Under the pieces are notes generated by a model. That model did no database searches and was not told the DNA's origin. It was given only the letters and a program-made list of their open reading frames with translations. A stretch of DNA of 58,422 bases from Oceaniradius stylonematis (GTDB taxonomy: Bacteria; Pseudomonadota; Alphaproteobacteria; Rhizobiales; Rhizobiaceae). The stretch is from contig NZ_QFWV02000004.1 in the NCBI RefSeq assembly GCF_003149475.2, positions 313,678-372,099 on the forward strand. The letters are read 5' to 3'. Of the stretch, positions 16,450 to 25,930 are shown one piece after another. Position 1 is the stretch's first letter, and each line of letters opens with the position of its first letter. Position numbers and translations under genes: made by a program.

Positions 16450-18027
16450 TCAGCTGACGGCGATGGCGATCCAGATGGCAGCCAGCGCAATCACCCACAG
16501 GGCGACCCTGCCCCAGCGGCTTTCGCGTGCCTCGGCCTTGCCGATCCGGGCCACCGTTTCCGGCGCCAGCTTCAGTCCGTGCTCGGCCATGGCGCCGATG
16601 TCGCGGCTCAGCCGCTCGGTACGATCGGCCAGTTCGGGCAGTTGCCGCGCGATTCGGATAGCCGAATGCACGCCGTCGCGGGCATCGTTGACGAGCGCGG
16701 CGGGGCCGAGATTGCGCCTGACCCAGTCGGACACGATCGGTTCGGCTGCCGCCCACATGTCGAAATGCGGGTCGAGCACCCGCGCATTGCCCTCGACGAC
16801 GACCATTGTCTTTTGCAGCAACAGAAGTTCGGGCCGGGTCTGCATGTCGAAAATGTCGGTGACATCGAACAGCAGCGTCAAAAGGTTGCCCATGGAGATG
16901 GTGTCCGCCGACTGGTCGCGGATCGGCTCGCCCACCGCGCGCAGGGCCTGGGCGAAGGCCTCGATGTCGTGGTGCGGCGGCACATAGCCGGCCTCGAAAT
17001 GCACTTCGGCGACGCGGCGGTAATCGCGCCGGATGAAACCGTAGAGGATCTCGGCAAGGAAGCGGCGCTCCTTGATGCCGATGCGGCCGGCAATGCCCAG
17101 ATCGACGGCAACGATGTCGCCATCGGTGTCGACGAACAGATTGCCAGGATGCATGTCGGCGTGAAAGAAGCCGTCGCGCACTGCATGGCGCAGGAAAGAC
17201 TGGATGACGTTGACGGCAAGGCGCGGCAGATCGTGTCCGGCGGCCTTGAGCGCATCGACGTCGCTCATCTTTATGCCGTCGATCCACTCCATTGTCAGCA
17301 CGTCCCTGCCGGTGCGCTGCCAGTCGACCTTGGGCACGCGGAAGCCTGGATCGTCCTTCGTGTTCTCGGCCAGTTCGGACAGGGCCGCGCCTTCGAGGCG
17401 CAAATCCATCTCGATGCGCGTCGACTGGGCGAGCGTCTCGGCGATGGCGACGGGGCGCAGCCGGCGGGTCGAGGGGATATAGCGCTCCTGCATGCGGGCA
17501 AACAGGAAGAAGGCCTCCAGATCGCGGTCGAAACGGCTGCGCACGCCCGGCCGGATCACCTTGACGGCAACCCTGCGCTCGCTGCCGTCGGCGGCGCGGG
17601 TGATGCCGGGATGGACCTGGGCGATCGACGCAGCGGCGATCGGCTCGTCGAGGCGCGCATAGAGATCGTCCACGGGGAGGCCCAGCGATTCCTCGATGCG
17701 GGCATGGGCCTGGGCGCTCGGAAAGCTCTCCATATTGTCCTGCAGCGTGGCCAGATCGACGGCCATCTGCAGACCGATAATGTCGGGCCGGGTGGCGAGG
17801 AACTGGCCGAGCTTGGCATAGGACGGGCCGAGCCGGGCGATGGCCTTGGTCATGCGCTGGGCGCTGTCGAGACCCTCCGAGCGTTTGCGCGCCAGCCGGG
17901 TGGCGATCTTGTGCCCGGTGAGTGCCGGACCCGAAAGGCCCTGTCGCGGCAGGGCGGCGATCACGCCCTCGCGCGCCAGCACCCAGACCGCGCGCAAAAG
18001 GCGCATGGCAGCGAAAAGGCTGGTCAT
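16450..18027 (-). CDS. ubiB: UbiB family protein, ubiquinone biosynthesis
   Basis: A 525-residue atypical kinase-like (ABC1/ADCK) protein required for ubiquinone synthesis, thought to be an ATPase that helps handle membrane-bound intermediates. The family KxGQ motif is in GPSYAKLGQFLATRPD, and the catalytic-loop-like motif is HADMHPGNLFVDTDGDIVAVDLG. A hydrophobic C-terminal segment (VALWVIALAAIWIAIAVS) is a probable membrane anchor. ATG 18027 lies four bases after the ubiE stop, so the genes are probably co-transcribed as ubiE-ubiB-coaBC. Confidence 0.95.
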   Translation of the reverse strand: MTSLFAAMRLLRAVWVLAREGVIAALPRQGLSGPALTGHKIATRLARKRSEGLDSAQRMTKAIARLGPSYAKLGQFLATRPDIIGLQMAVDLATLQDNMESFPSAQAHARIEESLGLPVDDLYARLDEPIAAASIAQVHPGITRAADGSERRVAVKVIRPGVRSRFDRDLEAFFLFARMQERYIPSTRRLRPVAIAETLAQSTRIEMDLRLEGAALSELAENTKDDPGFRVPKVDWQRTGRDVLTMEWIDGIKMSDVDALKAAGHDLPRLAVNVIQSFLRHAVRDGFFHADMHPGNLFVDTDGDIVAVDLGIAGRIGIKERRFLAEILYGFIRRDYRRVAEVHFEAGYVPPHHDIEAFAQALRAVGEPIRDQSADTISMGNLLTLLFDVTDIFDMQTRPELLLLQKTMVVVEGNARVLDPHFDMWAAAEPIVSDWVRRNLGPAALVNDARDGVHSAIRIARQLPELADRTERLSRDIGAMAEHGLKLAPETVARIGKAEARESRWGRVALWVIALAAIWIAIAVS

Positions 18028-18031
18028 CGGG

Positions 18032-18808
18032 TCAGAGTTTCCAGCCCGAATGGAGCGCCGCGACACCGCCCGAATAATTGCGCCACGTCACGCGCTTGAA
18101 TCCCGCCTCGCCGATCATCGTGGCGAAATCAGCCTGGCGCGGAAACTTGGCGATCGACTCGACCAGATAGCGATAGGGCTCGCCATCGCCGGCAACCGTC
18201 TGGCCGATCCGCGGGATGGCGTTGAACGACCAGGCTTCATAGACGCGGTCGAAAACCGGCATGTCCACCTCGGAAAATTCAAGGCACAGGAACCGGCCGC
18301 CCGGCTTGAGCACGCGCCGCGCCTCGCGCAATGCCTTGGGAATATCCGGCACGTTGCGGATACCGAACGCGATCGAATAGGCATCGAACGCCGCATCGCC
18401 GAAGGGAAGCTCCTCGGCATTCGCCTCGACGAAATCGACATGGTCGGACAAGCCGCGTGCGTCCGCCCGTTCGCGGCCGACATCGAGCATCGATCCGTTG
18501 ATATCGAGCACGGTGACATGGGCGTTTCCGCGCGAGGCTTCGACCGCGCGAAAGGCAATGTCGCCAGTGCCGCCGGCGACATCGAGCATGCGCCAGCCCG
18601 GCCGTTTGGGCGGCGCCAGCGCGGCGATCATCGCGTCCTTCCAGACACGGTGCAGGCCGAACGACATCAGATCGTTCATCACATCATACCGGCGCGCGAC
18701 CGTATGGAAGACATCGTCGACGCGGGCCTGCTTCTCACCCTCGGCGACCTGGGAAAAGCCGAAGCTGCGCTTCATGGCGTCGCCGGCGCCGGTTCTGGAT
18801 GTGGACAT
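18032..18808 (-). CDS. ubiE: Ubiquinone/menaquinone C-methyltransferase UbiE
   Basis: A 258-residue SAM-dependent methyltransferase for the C-methylation step of ubiquinone synthesis. The family tract [24 protein letters not shown]-binding motif [15 protein letters not shown] and later [16 protein letters not shown] are all present. It heads the - strand cluster ubiE-ubiB-coaBC. It is divergent from add across a 150-base gap. Confidence 0.97.
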   Translation of the reverse strand: MSTSRTGAGDAMKRSFGFSQVAEGEKQARVDDVFHTVARRYDVMNDLMSFGLHRVWKDAMIAALAPPKRPGWRMLDVAGGTGDIAFRAVEASRGNAHVTVLDINGSMLDVGRERADARGLSDHVDFVEANAEELPFGDAAFDAYSIAFGIRNVPDIPKALREARRVLKPGGRFLCLEFSEVDMPVFDRVYEAWSFNAIPRIGQTVAGDGEPYRYLVESIAKFPRQADFATMIGEAGFKRVTWRNYSGGVAALHSGWKL

Positions 18809-18958
18809 GGGACCCCGCCATGAAAAAGGTGCGTGCGTTCAGGCTGCCGCCCGATGTAGAGCAAAACGGGCGACAAGAAAACGGCCCAGCCTATGCCCGT
18901 CCGCGGCCATGGGCCGCAAGCTGCCCTTTCGTCGCGGGGAACGCGCAAGGAGATCGCG

Positions 18959-19933
18959 ATGGTGCCGAAGGCCGAACTGCATTGTCATATCGAAGGGGCG
19001 GTGAGCCCGGCGCTTGCGCTGGCGCAGGCGGAACGCCACGGCGCGGACCTGTCGGAGATCGTCGTTGACGGCGCATACCGATGGACCGACTTCACCGCGT
19101 TCCTCAACGTGTACGACACGGTGGCGGCGCTGTTTCGCACGCGCGACGACTATGCGCGTCTGGCGCACGACTATCTGTCCTCGCTGGCTGCCGACGGCTG
19201 CCTTTATTCGGAGATCTTCATCTCCACCGATCATGCCGAGCAGACGGGCCTTTCCCCGCACGCCTATATTGACGGGCTCGCCGAGGCGATCGAGCGAGCG
19301 AAAGCCGAAACGGGAATCGAGGGTCGGATGATCGCGACCGGCTTGCGCCATGGCGGGCCCGAGGCGGTGGAACGGGCGGCACGGTTCGCCGCCGACAACC
19401 CGCATCCGCTGATCACCGGTTTCGGCATGGCGGGCGACGAGCGGATGCATCATCCCAAAGACTTCGCGCCGGCCTTCGACATTGCGCGCGATGCTGGCCT
19501 CCGGATCACCGTCCATGCGGGCGAACTGGCGGGCGCCGAAAGCGTGCGTGACGCGCTCGACCATCTGCGGCCCGAACGCATCGGCCATGGCGTCCGGGCC
19601 ATCGAAGATCCGGCGCTGGTGGAACGGCTTGCCGAGGAAAGGATCGTCCTCGAAATCTGTCCGGCCTCCAACATTGCGCTCGGCGTTTTTGCCGACTATG
19701 CGTCCCATCCGTTCAACAGGCTGCGAGACGCCGGCGTCAAGGTGACGCTCAACTCCGACGATCCGCCGCATTTCCATTCCTCGCTTGCCAACGAGTACCG
19801 GATCGCAAGCGACCATTTCGGCCTCGACGATGCTGCGCTCAAAGGGATTACGCGGACGGCAATCGAGGCGGCATTCTGCGATGACGACACGCGCACCAAG
19901 CTGCTCGGAAAGCTAGGCCAAGCCATCATTTGA
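18959..19933 (+). CDS. add: Adenosine deaminase
   Basis: A 324-residue zinc hydrolase that deaminates adenosine (and deoxyadenosine) to inosine. Metal-binding and active-site motifs are [12 protein letters not shown] (HxH), [17 protein letters not shown] and LNSDDPPHF. Ile replaces the usual Leu in HCHLEG, a conservative change. ATG 18959 was chosen as the family start. It faces the same purine salvage pathway as punA in the - operon nearby, and upp follows on the same strand after 94 bases. Confidence 0.93.
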   Translation: MVPKAELHCHIEGAVSPALALAQAERHGADLSEIVVDGAYRWTDFTAFLNVYDTVAALFRTRDDYARLAHDYLSSLAADGCLYSEIFISTDHAEQTGLSPHAYIDGLAEAIERAKAETGIEGRMIATGLRHGGPEAVERAARFAADNPHPLITGFGMAGDERMHHPKDFAPAFDIARDAGLRITVHAGELAGAESVRDALDHLRPERIGHGVRAIEDPALVERLAEERIVLEICPASNIALGVFADYASHPFNRLRDAGVKVTLNSDDPPHFHSSLANEYRIASDHFGLDDAALKGITRTAIEAAFCDDDTRTKLLGKLGQAII

Positions 19934-20027
19934 CTGTGAACCGCAGCATGGCGCAGCGCGCATTGGCTTTCACCCTGTCGGTCGCCGCGCTAGGCTTGTC
20001 CGGCTCAACCGTTGCAAGGCGCTCTTC

Positions 20028-20657
20028 ATGAAACAGGTCAATGTCGTCGATCACCCGCTCGTCCAGCACAAGCTGACGCAGATGCGCAAAAGGGAAACGT
20101 CAACGGCGGGGTTCCGCCGCCTTCTGGGCGAGATTTCGCATCTTCTTTGCTATGAGGCGACGCGCGAACTGCCGATGACCAAGGAGACGATCGAGACGCC
20201 GCTCACCGACATGGAAGCGCCGATCCTGGCGGGCAAGAAGCTGGTCTTCGCCTCGGTCTTGCGTGCCGGCAACGGCCTGCTGGAAGGCATGCTCGACCTC
20301 GTCCCGTCGGCCCGTGTCGCCCATATCGGTCTCTACCGCGATCCGGAAACGCTGGAGCCGGTCGATTATTATTTCAAGGCGCCCGACGATCTGTCCAACC
20401 GGCTGACCATCGTCGTCGATCCGATGCTGGCCACGGCCAACTCGGCGATCGCGGCGGTGGACAAGCTGAAAGAGCGCGGGGCGGCGAATCTGCGGTTCGT
20501 ATGCCTTCTGGCCGCGCCCGAAGGGATCGACAAATTCGTCAAGGCGCATCCGGACGTACCGATCATCACCGCCTCGATCGACAGCCATCTCAACGATCAT
20601 GGCTATATCGTGCCGGGGCTCGGCGATGCGGGCGACCGCATGTACGGCACGAAATAG
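20028..20657 (+). CDS. upp: Uracil phosphoribosyltransferase
   Basis: A 209-residue enzyme that makes UMP from uracil and PRPP. Markers are [17 protein letters not shown] at the N-terminus, the PRPP-binding tract [18 protein letters not shown] and the C-terminal [18 protein letters not shown]. Length is typical. With deoA and cdd in the neighbouring operon it completes a pyrimidine salvage route from cytidine and uridine to UMP. Confidence 0.97.
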   Translation: MKQVNVVDHPLVQHKLTQMRKRETSTAGFRRLLGEISHLLCYEATRELPMTKETIETPLTDMEAPILAGKKLVFASVLRAGNGLLEGMLDLVPSARVAHIGLYRDPETLEPVDYYFKAPDDLSNRLTIVVDPMLATANSAIAAVDKLKERGAANLRFVCLLAAPEGIDKFVKAHPDVPIITASIDSHLNDHGYIVPGLGDAGDRMYGTK

Positions 20658-20768
20658 ATAACATTCGATCTTTTTCGGGAAATCCGTGTTTACCTTTTTC
20701 GCAGGGCGGTCCCCGGTTTAGCCCTTTGGGAAGGCGGACATGGCATCCTCTTTCGGCGGAGGCATGCC

Positions 20769-21296
20769 ATGGTGCGTTATCTCTTCATCTTCGGCGCGGT
20801 CAGCTTTGCGGCGGTCGCGTTTTCCGACTTCGTCTCGGATCGCGCGGTCGCTCCCGATTCGCGCAACGCCGCCATCGACATGCCCGTATCGGACGGGGAG
20901 CCGGCGGTGCATTCCGCCGCGCTTTCGGGCATGGAGCGGCTGCGCGCCGATGCACGCGGGCATCATGTCGCCGAATTCGAGCTCAACAATTTGCGGGTTC
21001 AAGGTCTGATCGATACGGGCGCCACCACCGTCGCGCTCAATGAGTCCACAGCGAGGCGCGCCGGCATCCGCCTGTCGCCGGCGGACTTCGTCTATCCGGT
21101 CCAAACCGCCAACGGAACGGTCATGGGCGCCCGCGCCGTGATCGACAAGGTACGCGTCGGCTCGGTGCGCGTGCGCCAGGTGGAAGCGCTGGTGCTGGAA
21201 GACCGGGCGCTGAACACCGTGCTGATCGGCATGAGCTTCCTGAACAGGCTACGAAGCTTTTCCTACGAGAACGGAACGCTGGTCCTGAAACGTTAG
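20769..21296 (+). CDS. Membrane-anchored retropepsin-like aspartic protease (TIGR02281 type)
   Basis: A 175-residue protein with one N-terminal hydrophobic segment (YLFIFGAVSFAAVAF) that is a signal anchor, followed by a clan AA aspartic protease domain. The catalytic signature GLIDTGATTVALNES carries the single Asp; like retroviral proteases, such proteins would act as dimers. The second conserved hydrophobic-Gly motif is NTVLIGMSFLNRL. The family is common in alphaproteobacteria and its substrates are mostly unknown. Its TAG stop overlaps the TAA stop of convergent deoA. Confidence 0.88.
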   Translation: MVRYLFIFGAVSFAAVAFSDFVSDRAVAPDSRNAAIDMPVSDGEPAVHSAALSGMERLRADARGHHVAEFELNNLRVQGLIDTGATTVALNESTARRAGIRLSPADFVYPVQTANGTVMGARAVIDKVRVGSVRVRQVEALVLEDRALNTVLIGMSFLNRLRSFSYENGTLVLKR

Positions 21297-22606
21297 CCGG
21301 TTATGGTTTCCGCAATGACGGGCCGCGTTGCGGGCGCCGCTTCGGCGATCGATACGGCGCTCAGGACGGCTTGACGCGCGCGCTCAAGGGAGGCCGCATC
21401 CCGCGCGTGGATACGGACGACCGGATCGCCCTTCTGTATCGATGTGCCAACCGGCACGATCCGGTCGAGCCCGACCGCATGGTCGATCTCGTCCTCGCGG
21501 CGGCGTCGACCGCCGCCCATCTCGACGACAGCAACGCCGAGCGCCCGTGTCTGGACGCCCGAAACGAAACCGCCGGAAGGCGCCGGCACGTCCTCGATCA
21601 GAGGCGCGATGGGCAGATGGTCGCGAAAGCTGTCGACGAAGCCAGCCGGGCCGCCCAGGCCATGGACCATCCTGCCGAAGAGTTCGGTTGCACGGCCATC
21701 ATCCAGCGCGGCCCGGGCCGTTGCGATGGCGGCGTCGCGATCGGCTTCAAGTTCTGACTGGACGAGCATTTCGCCGACCAGCGTCAGGACGACCGTTTCA
21801 AGGCGCGGATCGCGATCATCGCCGGTCAGGAAACGCACCGCGTTCGCCACCTCCACCGCATTGCCGGCGGCAGACGCGAGCGGCTCGTTCATATCGGTCA
21901 GGATGGCCGCCGTCCTTGTGCCGGCGCCGTTGGCGACCTGCACGAGGCTTTCGGCCAGCGCGCGGGTCTCGGCGATATCATCGATAAACGCGCCATTGCC
22001 GAACTTGACGTCGAGCACCAGCGCGCCGAGGCCGGCGGCCAGCTTCTTGGACAGGATCGAGGCGGTGATCAGTGACAGGTTCTCGACCGTCGCGGTCACG
22101 TCGCGCACGCCATAGATGCGCTTGTCGGCGGGCGCGAGGTCACCAGTCTGGCCGATGATCGCACAACCGATGTCGCGTGTTATGGTGCGGAACAGCGTGT
22201 TGTCCGGCGCAACATTGTAGCCGGGGATCGATTCCATCTTGTCGAGCGTTCCGCCGGTATGGCCAAGGCCCCGCCCTGAGATCATCGGCACGGCAAGGCC
22301 GCAGGCGGCGGCGATCGGCGCCAGCATGAGCGAGACATTGTCGCCGACGCCTCCGGTCGAATGCTTGTCGCAGACCGGCCGGTCGATGTCCGACCAGTCG
22401 AGCACGTCACCGCTGTCGCGCATTGCCAGGGTCAACGCGACAGTTTCGTCGCGGTCCATGCCGTTGAAGAAGACCGCCATAGCGAGCGCGGAAATCTGCG
22501 CATCGGTGACCGAGCCGTCGGTGACGCCGGCGATGAACTCGGCGATCCGGGCCTGCGAAAGCGCGCCGCCGTCGCGCTTGATGCGTATGATCTCCTGAGC
22601 AAGCAC
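21293..22606 (-). CDS. deoA: Thymidine phosphorylase
   Basis: A 437-residue enzyme that splits thymidine and deoxyuridine with phosphate to base and deoxyribose-1-phosphate. Family motifs are CDKHSTGGVGDNVSL, KMESIPGYN and VLDVKFGNGAF. The start is GTG 22606, two bases after the punA stop, giving the expected N-terminus AQEIIRIKRDG. It is the last gene of the nucleoside operon (ABC ATPase, exported unknown, permeases, cdd, punA, deoA). deoC and deoB, needed to use the sugar phosphate, are not in this window. Confidence 0.96.
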   Translation of the reverse strand: MLAQEIIRIKRDGGALSQARIAEFIAGVTDGSVTDAQISALAMAVFFNGMDRDETVALTLAMRDSGDVLDWSDIDRPVCDKHSTGGVGDNVSLMLAPIAAACGLAVPMISGRGLGHTGGTLDKMESIPGYNVAPDNTLFRTITRDIGCAIIGQTGDLAPADKRIYGVRDVTATVENLSLITASILSKKLAAGLGALVLDVKFGNGAFIDDIAETRALAESLVQVANGAGTRTAAILTDMNEPLASAAGNAVEVANAVRFLTGDDRDPRLETVVLTLVGEMLVQSELEADRDAAIATARAALDDGRATELFGRMVHGLGGPAGFVDSFRDHLPIAPLIEDVPAPSGGFVSGVQTRALGVAVVEMGGGRRRREDEIDHAVGLDRIVPVGTSIQKGDPVVRIHARDAASLERARQAVLSAVSIAEAAPATRPVIAETITG

Positions 22607-22608
22607 GG

Positions 22609-23406
22609 CTAACCGGCCTCGACGACGAAGCGGCTCAAGATCTTCTGAAGGCGCCCACCGCCGACCGGCGCCATGTCCTTGGTTTCCTGGTGGGACAGTT
22701 CGCCGCCGGTCATGCCAGCACCGAAATTGGTGATCACCGAACAAGCCGCGCAATTGAGCCCGACGAACCGGCCCAAGATCACTTCGGGCACGGTCGACAT
22801 TCCGACCGCGTCGGCACCAAGCGTGCGTGCCATGCGGATTTCGGCCGGTGTCTCGAAGCTCGGCCCCGAGAACCACATATAGACGCCCTCGCCCAGCTCG
22901 ATGTTCTCGGCACTGGCCGCGGCGCGCAGCCGGTCGCAAAGGCCGGCATCATAAGCGCTCGTCATACCGACAAAACGGCGGTCGTTTTCCTCGCCGATCA
23001 GCGGGTTGGTGCCGGCGAAGTTGATGTGATCGGTGATCAGCATGACCGAGCCGGGCGGCAGATCCTCGCGCAGGGAGCCGGCGGAATTGGTCAGGATGAG
23101 ATTGCGGATTCCAAGGCCGTGCAGGATCTCGATTGCCGGGCGCATCACCGCCGCATCGCCCTTTTCGTAGTAGTGGGCGCGGCCGGACAGCATCATGACC
23201 GGCTTGCCGGACAGTTTGCCGGCAACCAGTTCGCCGGCATGACCGCTGACGCCCGATGCGGGAAAACCGTCCAGTTCCTCATAAGGCAGGTGCACCGCAT
23301 CCTCGATCGCCGCGACAAGGCCGCCAAGGCCGGAGCCCAGAATGAAGGCCGTCTGCGGTGCCAGCCCCTCGAGCCGCTCGATGATGTGATCGATGGTGGT
23401 GATCAT
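22609..23406 (-). CDS. punA: Purine-nucleoside phosphorylase (trimeric type)
   Basis: A 265-residue phosphorylase that cleaves inosine and guanosine to base and ribose-1-phosphate. The trimeric PNP family is shown by ILGSGLGGLV, SGRAHYYE, LTNSAGSL and the base-binding FETPAEIRM with MSTVPEV. This is the mammalian/XapA-like fold, not the hexameric DeoD fold. Its ATG overlaps the cdd TGA (ATGA), indicating coupling. Inosine from Add would be a substrate. Confidence 0.95.
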   Translation of the reverse strand: MITTIDHIIERLEGLAPQTAFILGSGLGGLVAAIEDAVHLPYEELDGFPASGVSGHAGELVAGKLSGKPVMMLSGRAHYYEKGDAAVMRPAIEILHGLGIRNLILTNSAGSLREDLPPGSVMLITDHINFAGTNPLIGEENDRRFVGMTSAYDAGLCDRLRAAASAENIELGEGVYMWFSGPSFETPAEIRMARTLGADAVGMSTVPEVILGRFVGLNCAACSVITNFGAGMTGGELSHQETKDMAPVGGGRLQKILSRFVVEAG

Positions 23407-23804
23407 GTCGTCAGCACGTCCCCGTCAAAGCCGAGCGGAAAGATCTCGGCCATGGTCAGCGTCCTTGCAATCTTGCCGTCGGCGCACAGATGCAGCCTTG
23501 CGTCCGGCGGCGCGAATTCGGCGAGACGCTGGCGGCAGCCTCCACAGGGCGTGCAGAGCGGCAAGCGCTCGGCGATGACGCAGATATCGGTGATCGTGCC
23601 GCCCTGACCCATCACATAATGCGACAAGGCCGTCGTTTCGGCGCACCAGCCTTCCGGATAGGACGCCACCTCGATATTGCCGCCGGCAAAGATGCGGCCG
23701 TCCTCGGTCATGATCGCGGCGCCGACGGGAAACCGCGAATAGGTCGGGCGGGACTTGCCCATCGCGTCCTTTGCTGCCGCCAGAAGATCGTCGAGGCCGG
23801 CCAT
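23403..23804 (-). CDS. cdd: Cytidine deaminase
   Basis: A 133-residue tetrameric zinc enzyme converting cytidine and deoxycytidine to uridine and deoxyuridine. The zinc ligands and catalytic Glu are C54 and E56 in WCAETTAL, and C87 and C90 in TPCGGCRQRL. It lies two bases after the second permease gene and overlaps punA by four bases, placing it firmly in the nucleoside uptake and salvage operon. Confidence 0.97.
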   Translation of the reverse strand: MAGLDDLLAAAKDAMGKSRPTYSRFPVGAAIMTEDGRIFAGGNIEVASYPEGWCAETTALSHYVMGQGGTITDICVIAERLPLCTPCGGCRQRLAEFAPPDARLHLCADGKIARTLTMAEIFPLGFDGDVLTT

Positions 23805-23806
23805 CG

Positions 23807-24778
23807 TCAGCGCTCCTTCACATAGGGCTGGCCGCCGGCCTTGGGCGGGATGGCCTTGCCGATGAAGCCCGCCAGCAGGACCACGGTGAGGATATAGGGC
23901 AGCGACTGCATGAATTGCGGCGGAACCTCGAACAGGCCGATATCGATCCCGGCAAAGCGGATGGCCACCGCGTCAAGGAAGCCGAACAGCAGGCAGGCGA
24001 ACATGACGGGCACCGGTTTCCACTTGGCGAAGATCAGCGCAGCCAGCGCTATGAAGCCCTTGCCGGCTGTCATGTCCTTGACGAAGCCCGCATTCTGCGC
24101 GACCGCCAGATAGGCGCCCGCAAAACCGCACAAAATGCCGGTGCACATCACGGCCCGATAGCGCAGCCAGGTCACCGAGATGCCGGCCGTGTCGACCGCT
24201 CCCGGGTTTTCCCCGACGGCGCGCAGGCGCAAGCCGAACCTGGTCCTGAACAGGACCCACCAGGTAAAGGGCACCGCCGCGAAGGCCAGATAGACCAGGA
24301 TCGAATGGCCCGAGATCAGCTCGGAGTAGACCAGGCCGAGGACCGGCACGTCGCGAACCGCTTCGGCGAACGGCAGGTCGATGGCGGTAAAGCGGCTTCC
24401 CTCGGCGCTGAGGGCCGGCGTACGGCCACCCTGACGGAACCAGGCCTGCCCCAAAATGATCGTCGTGCCCGCAGCAATGAAGTTGATGGCAACCCCGGAG
24501 ACGATCTGGTTGCCCCGGTGGGTGATCGAGGCAAAGCCGTGCACCAGCGCCAGCGCCGTCGACACGATGATCGCGAAGAACAGGCCGATCCAGGCACTGC
24601 CATAGACGGCGGCCGCGGCCGCGCCGGCGAAGGCGGCGGCCAGCATCTTGCCTTCAAGGCCGATGTCGAAAATGCCCGACCGTTCGGAATAGAGCCCGGC
24701 GAGCGCAGCGAACATCAGCGGAATCGCCAGCCGGACAGTGGAATCGAGGATCAGGATCAGTGTTTCAAACATGCCCAT
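23807..24778 (-). CDS. Nucleoside-type ABC transporter permease (second permease)
   Basis: A 323-residue inner-membrane permease of the BPD_transp_2 family as found in BMP/Nup nucleoside importers. About eight hydrophobic segments are seen, with the family tracts GLEGKMLAAAFAGA, GNQIVSGVAINFIAAG and VMCTGILCGFAGAYLAV. Gene order with a larger permease, an ATPase with two NBDs and salvage enzymes supports nucleoside import. It is nine bases after the first permease and two before cdd. Confidence 0.92.
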   Translation of the reverse strand: MGMFETLILILDSTVRLAIPLMFAALAGLYSERSGIFDIGLEGKMLAAAFAGAAAAAVYGSAWIGLFFAIIVSTALALVHGFASITHRGNQIVSGVAINFIAAGTTIILGQAWFRQGGRTPALSAEGSRFTAIDLPFAEAVRDVPVLGLVYSELISGHSILVYLAFAAVPFTWWVLFRTRFGLRLRAVGENPGAVDTAGISVTWLRYRAVMCTGILCGFAGAYLAVAQNAGFVKDMTAGKGFIALAALIFAKWKPVPVMFACLLFGFLDAVAIRFAGIDIGLFEVPPQFMQSLPYILTVVLLAGFIGKAIPPKAGGQPYVKER

Positions 24779-24787
24779 GACCGCCCC

Positions 24788-25921
24788 CTATTCGCCTGGC
24801 TGCGGCGTGGGCTTGAGCGTCCCGCCGCCGGCCATGTGGAACATCCGCGCAATGGTCGGCCGGAACATGTGCTCGAGCGCGCCGGCAAACAGGATCACCA
24901 GACCCTGGATGATGACGATCATGTCACGCGAGATGGTGGGCATCTCAAAGGACAGTTCGGCGCCCCCCTGGTAGAGCATGCCGAACAGGATCGCCGCGGG
25001 AATGATGCCGGCCGGATGCGACCGCCCCATCAGCGCCACGGCAATGCCGACAAAGCCTGCTCCGGCGACGAAGTTCATCTGCAGGCGCGTCTGGTCGCCC
25101 ATCACAGGGTTGAGCGCCATCATGCCCGCCATGGCGCCCGACACCATCATCGCGATGACGATCACCTTGGTCTGGTTTATGCCGGCATATCTGGCAGCAG
25201 TGGGCGAGAAGCCCATGGTGCGGATTTCGTAGCCAAGTCGGGTGCGCCAGATCAAAACCCAGACGCCAAACGCGGCTGCAAGCGCAAGCAGGAAGGTGAT
25301 GTTGAGCGGTGCCGAGCGGATCGTCAGGCCGAACATTTCCAGCATCCAGTCGAGCCGCGGAAGCTGCGCGCCCTCGGCAAAGGTGCGTGTTTCGGGCGCC
25401 ATGGAACCGACGGGCTTGAGTGGGCCGACCAGCAGATAGACCATCAGGCTGGCGGCGATGAAGTTGAACATGATGGTCGTGATGACGACGTGGCTGCCGC
25501 GCGTCGCCTGCAGCCAGGCAGGAATCAACGCCCAGAGAGCGCCGGTCAGCGCGGCCATGATCGTCGCCAGCGGCAGGTTGATCCACCAGGGAAAGACCGA
25601 GTCGAAGGCCAGGCAGACGATCGCAACTCCGAGGCCGCCGACATAGGCTTGTCCCTCGCCGCCAATGTTGAACAGGCTGCAATGGAAAGCGACGGCCATG
25701 CAAAGGCCGGTGAAGATGAAGTTCGTCGCGTAAAAGAGCGTATAGCCGATGCCGTCGCCCGAACCGAACGCGCCCTGCACGAGAAGCTGCGCGGCGCGCA
25801 CCGGGTTTTCGCCCACCAACAGCACGACGAGACCGGCGACAAGAAAAGCCACGGTCACGTTGATGAGCGGGATCAGGCCGTAATCGACCCAGGCGGGCAG
25901 TTTGGCGTAAGGGGCAGCCAT
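24788..25921 (-). CDS. Nucleoside-type ABC transporter permease (first permease)
   Basis: A 377-residue inner-membrane permease of the same family, with NIGGEGQAYVGGLGVAIVCL, AWLQATRGSHVVITTIMFNF and TRLQMNFVAGAGFVGIAVAL as recognisable stretches. It carries about nine to ten hydrophobic segments, plus an extracytoplasmic insertion around residues 190-210 (SMAPETRTFAEGAQLPRLDW). It would pair with the second permease to form the transport channel. Confidence 0.92.
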   Translation of the reverse strand: MAAPYAKLPAWVDYGLIPLINVTVAFLVAGLVVLLVGENPVRAAQLLVQGAFGSGDGIGYTLFYATNFIFTGLCMAVAFHCSLFNIGGEGQAYVGGLGVAIVCLAFDSVFPWWINLPLATIMAALTGALWALIPAWLQATRGSHVVITTIMFNFIAASLMVYLLVGPLKPVGSMAPETRTFAEGAQLPRLDWMLEMFGLTIRSAPLNITFLLALAAAFGVWVLIWRTRLGYEIRTMGFSPTAARYAGINQTKVIVIAMMVSGAMAGMMALNPVMGDQTRLQMNFVAGAGFVGIAVALMGRSHPAGIIPAAILFGMLYQGGAELSFEMPTISRDMIVIIQGLVILFAGALEHMFRPTIARMFHMAGGGTLKPTPQPGE

Positions 25922-25930
25922 GGGTTCGGT

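Noticed and set aside
16402-18099. A 565-codon open frame on + antisense to ubiB
   Set aside because: The ubiB product on the - strand is certain; the opposite frame shows no domain.
21293-22939. A longer deoA with a start at 22939
   Set aside because: The extra 111 codons are antisense-like, Arg-rich and overlap punA in another frame; GTG 22606 gives the conserved N-terminus.
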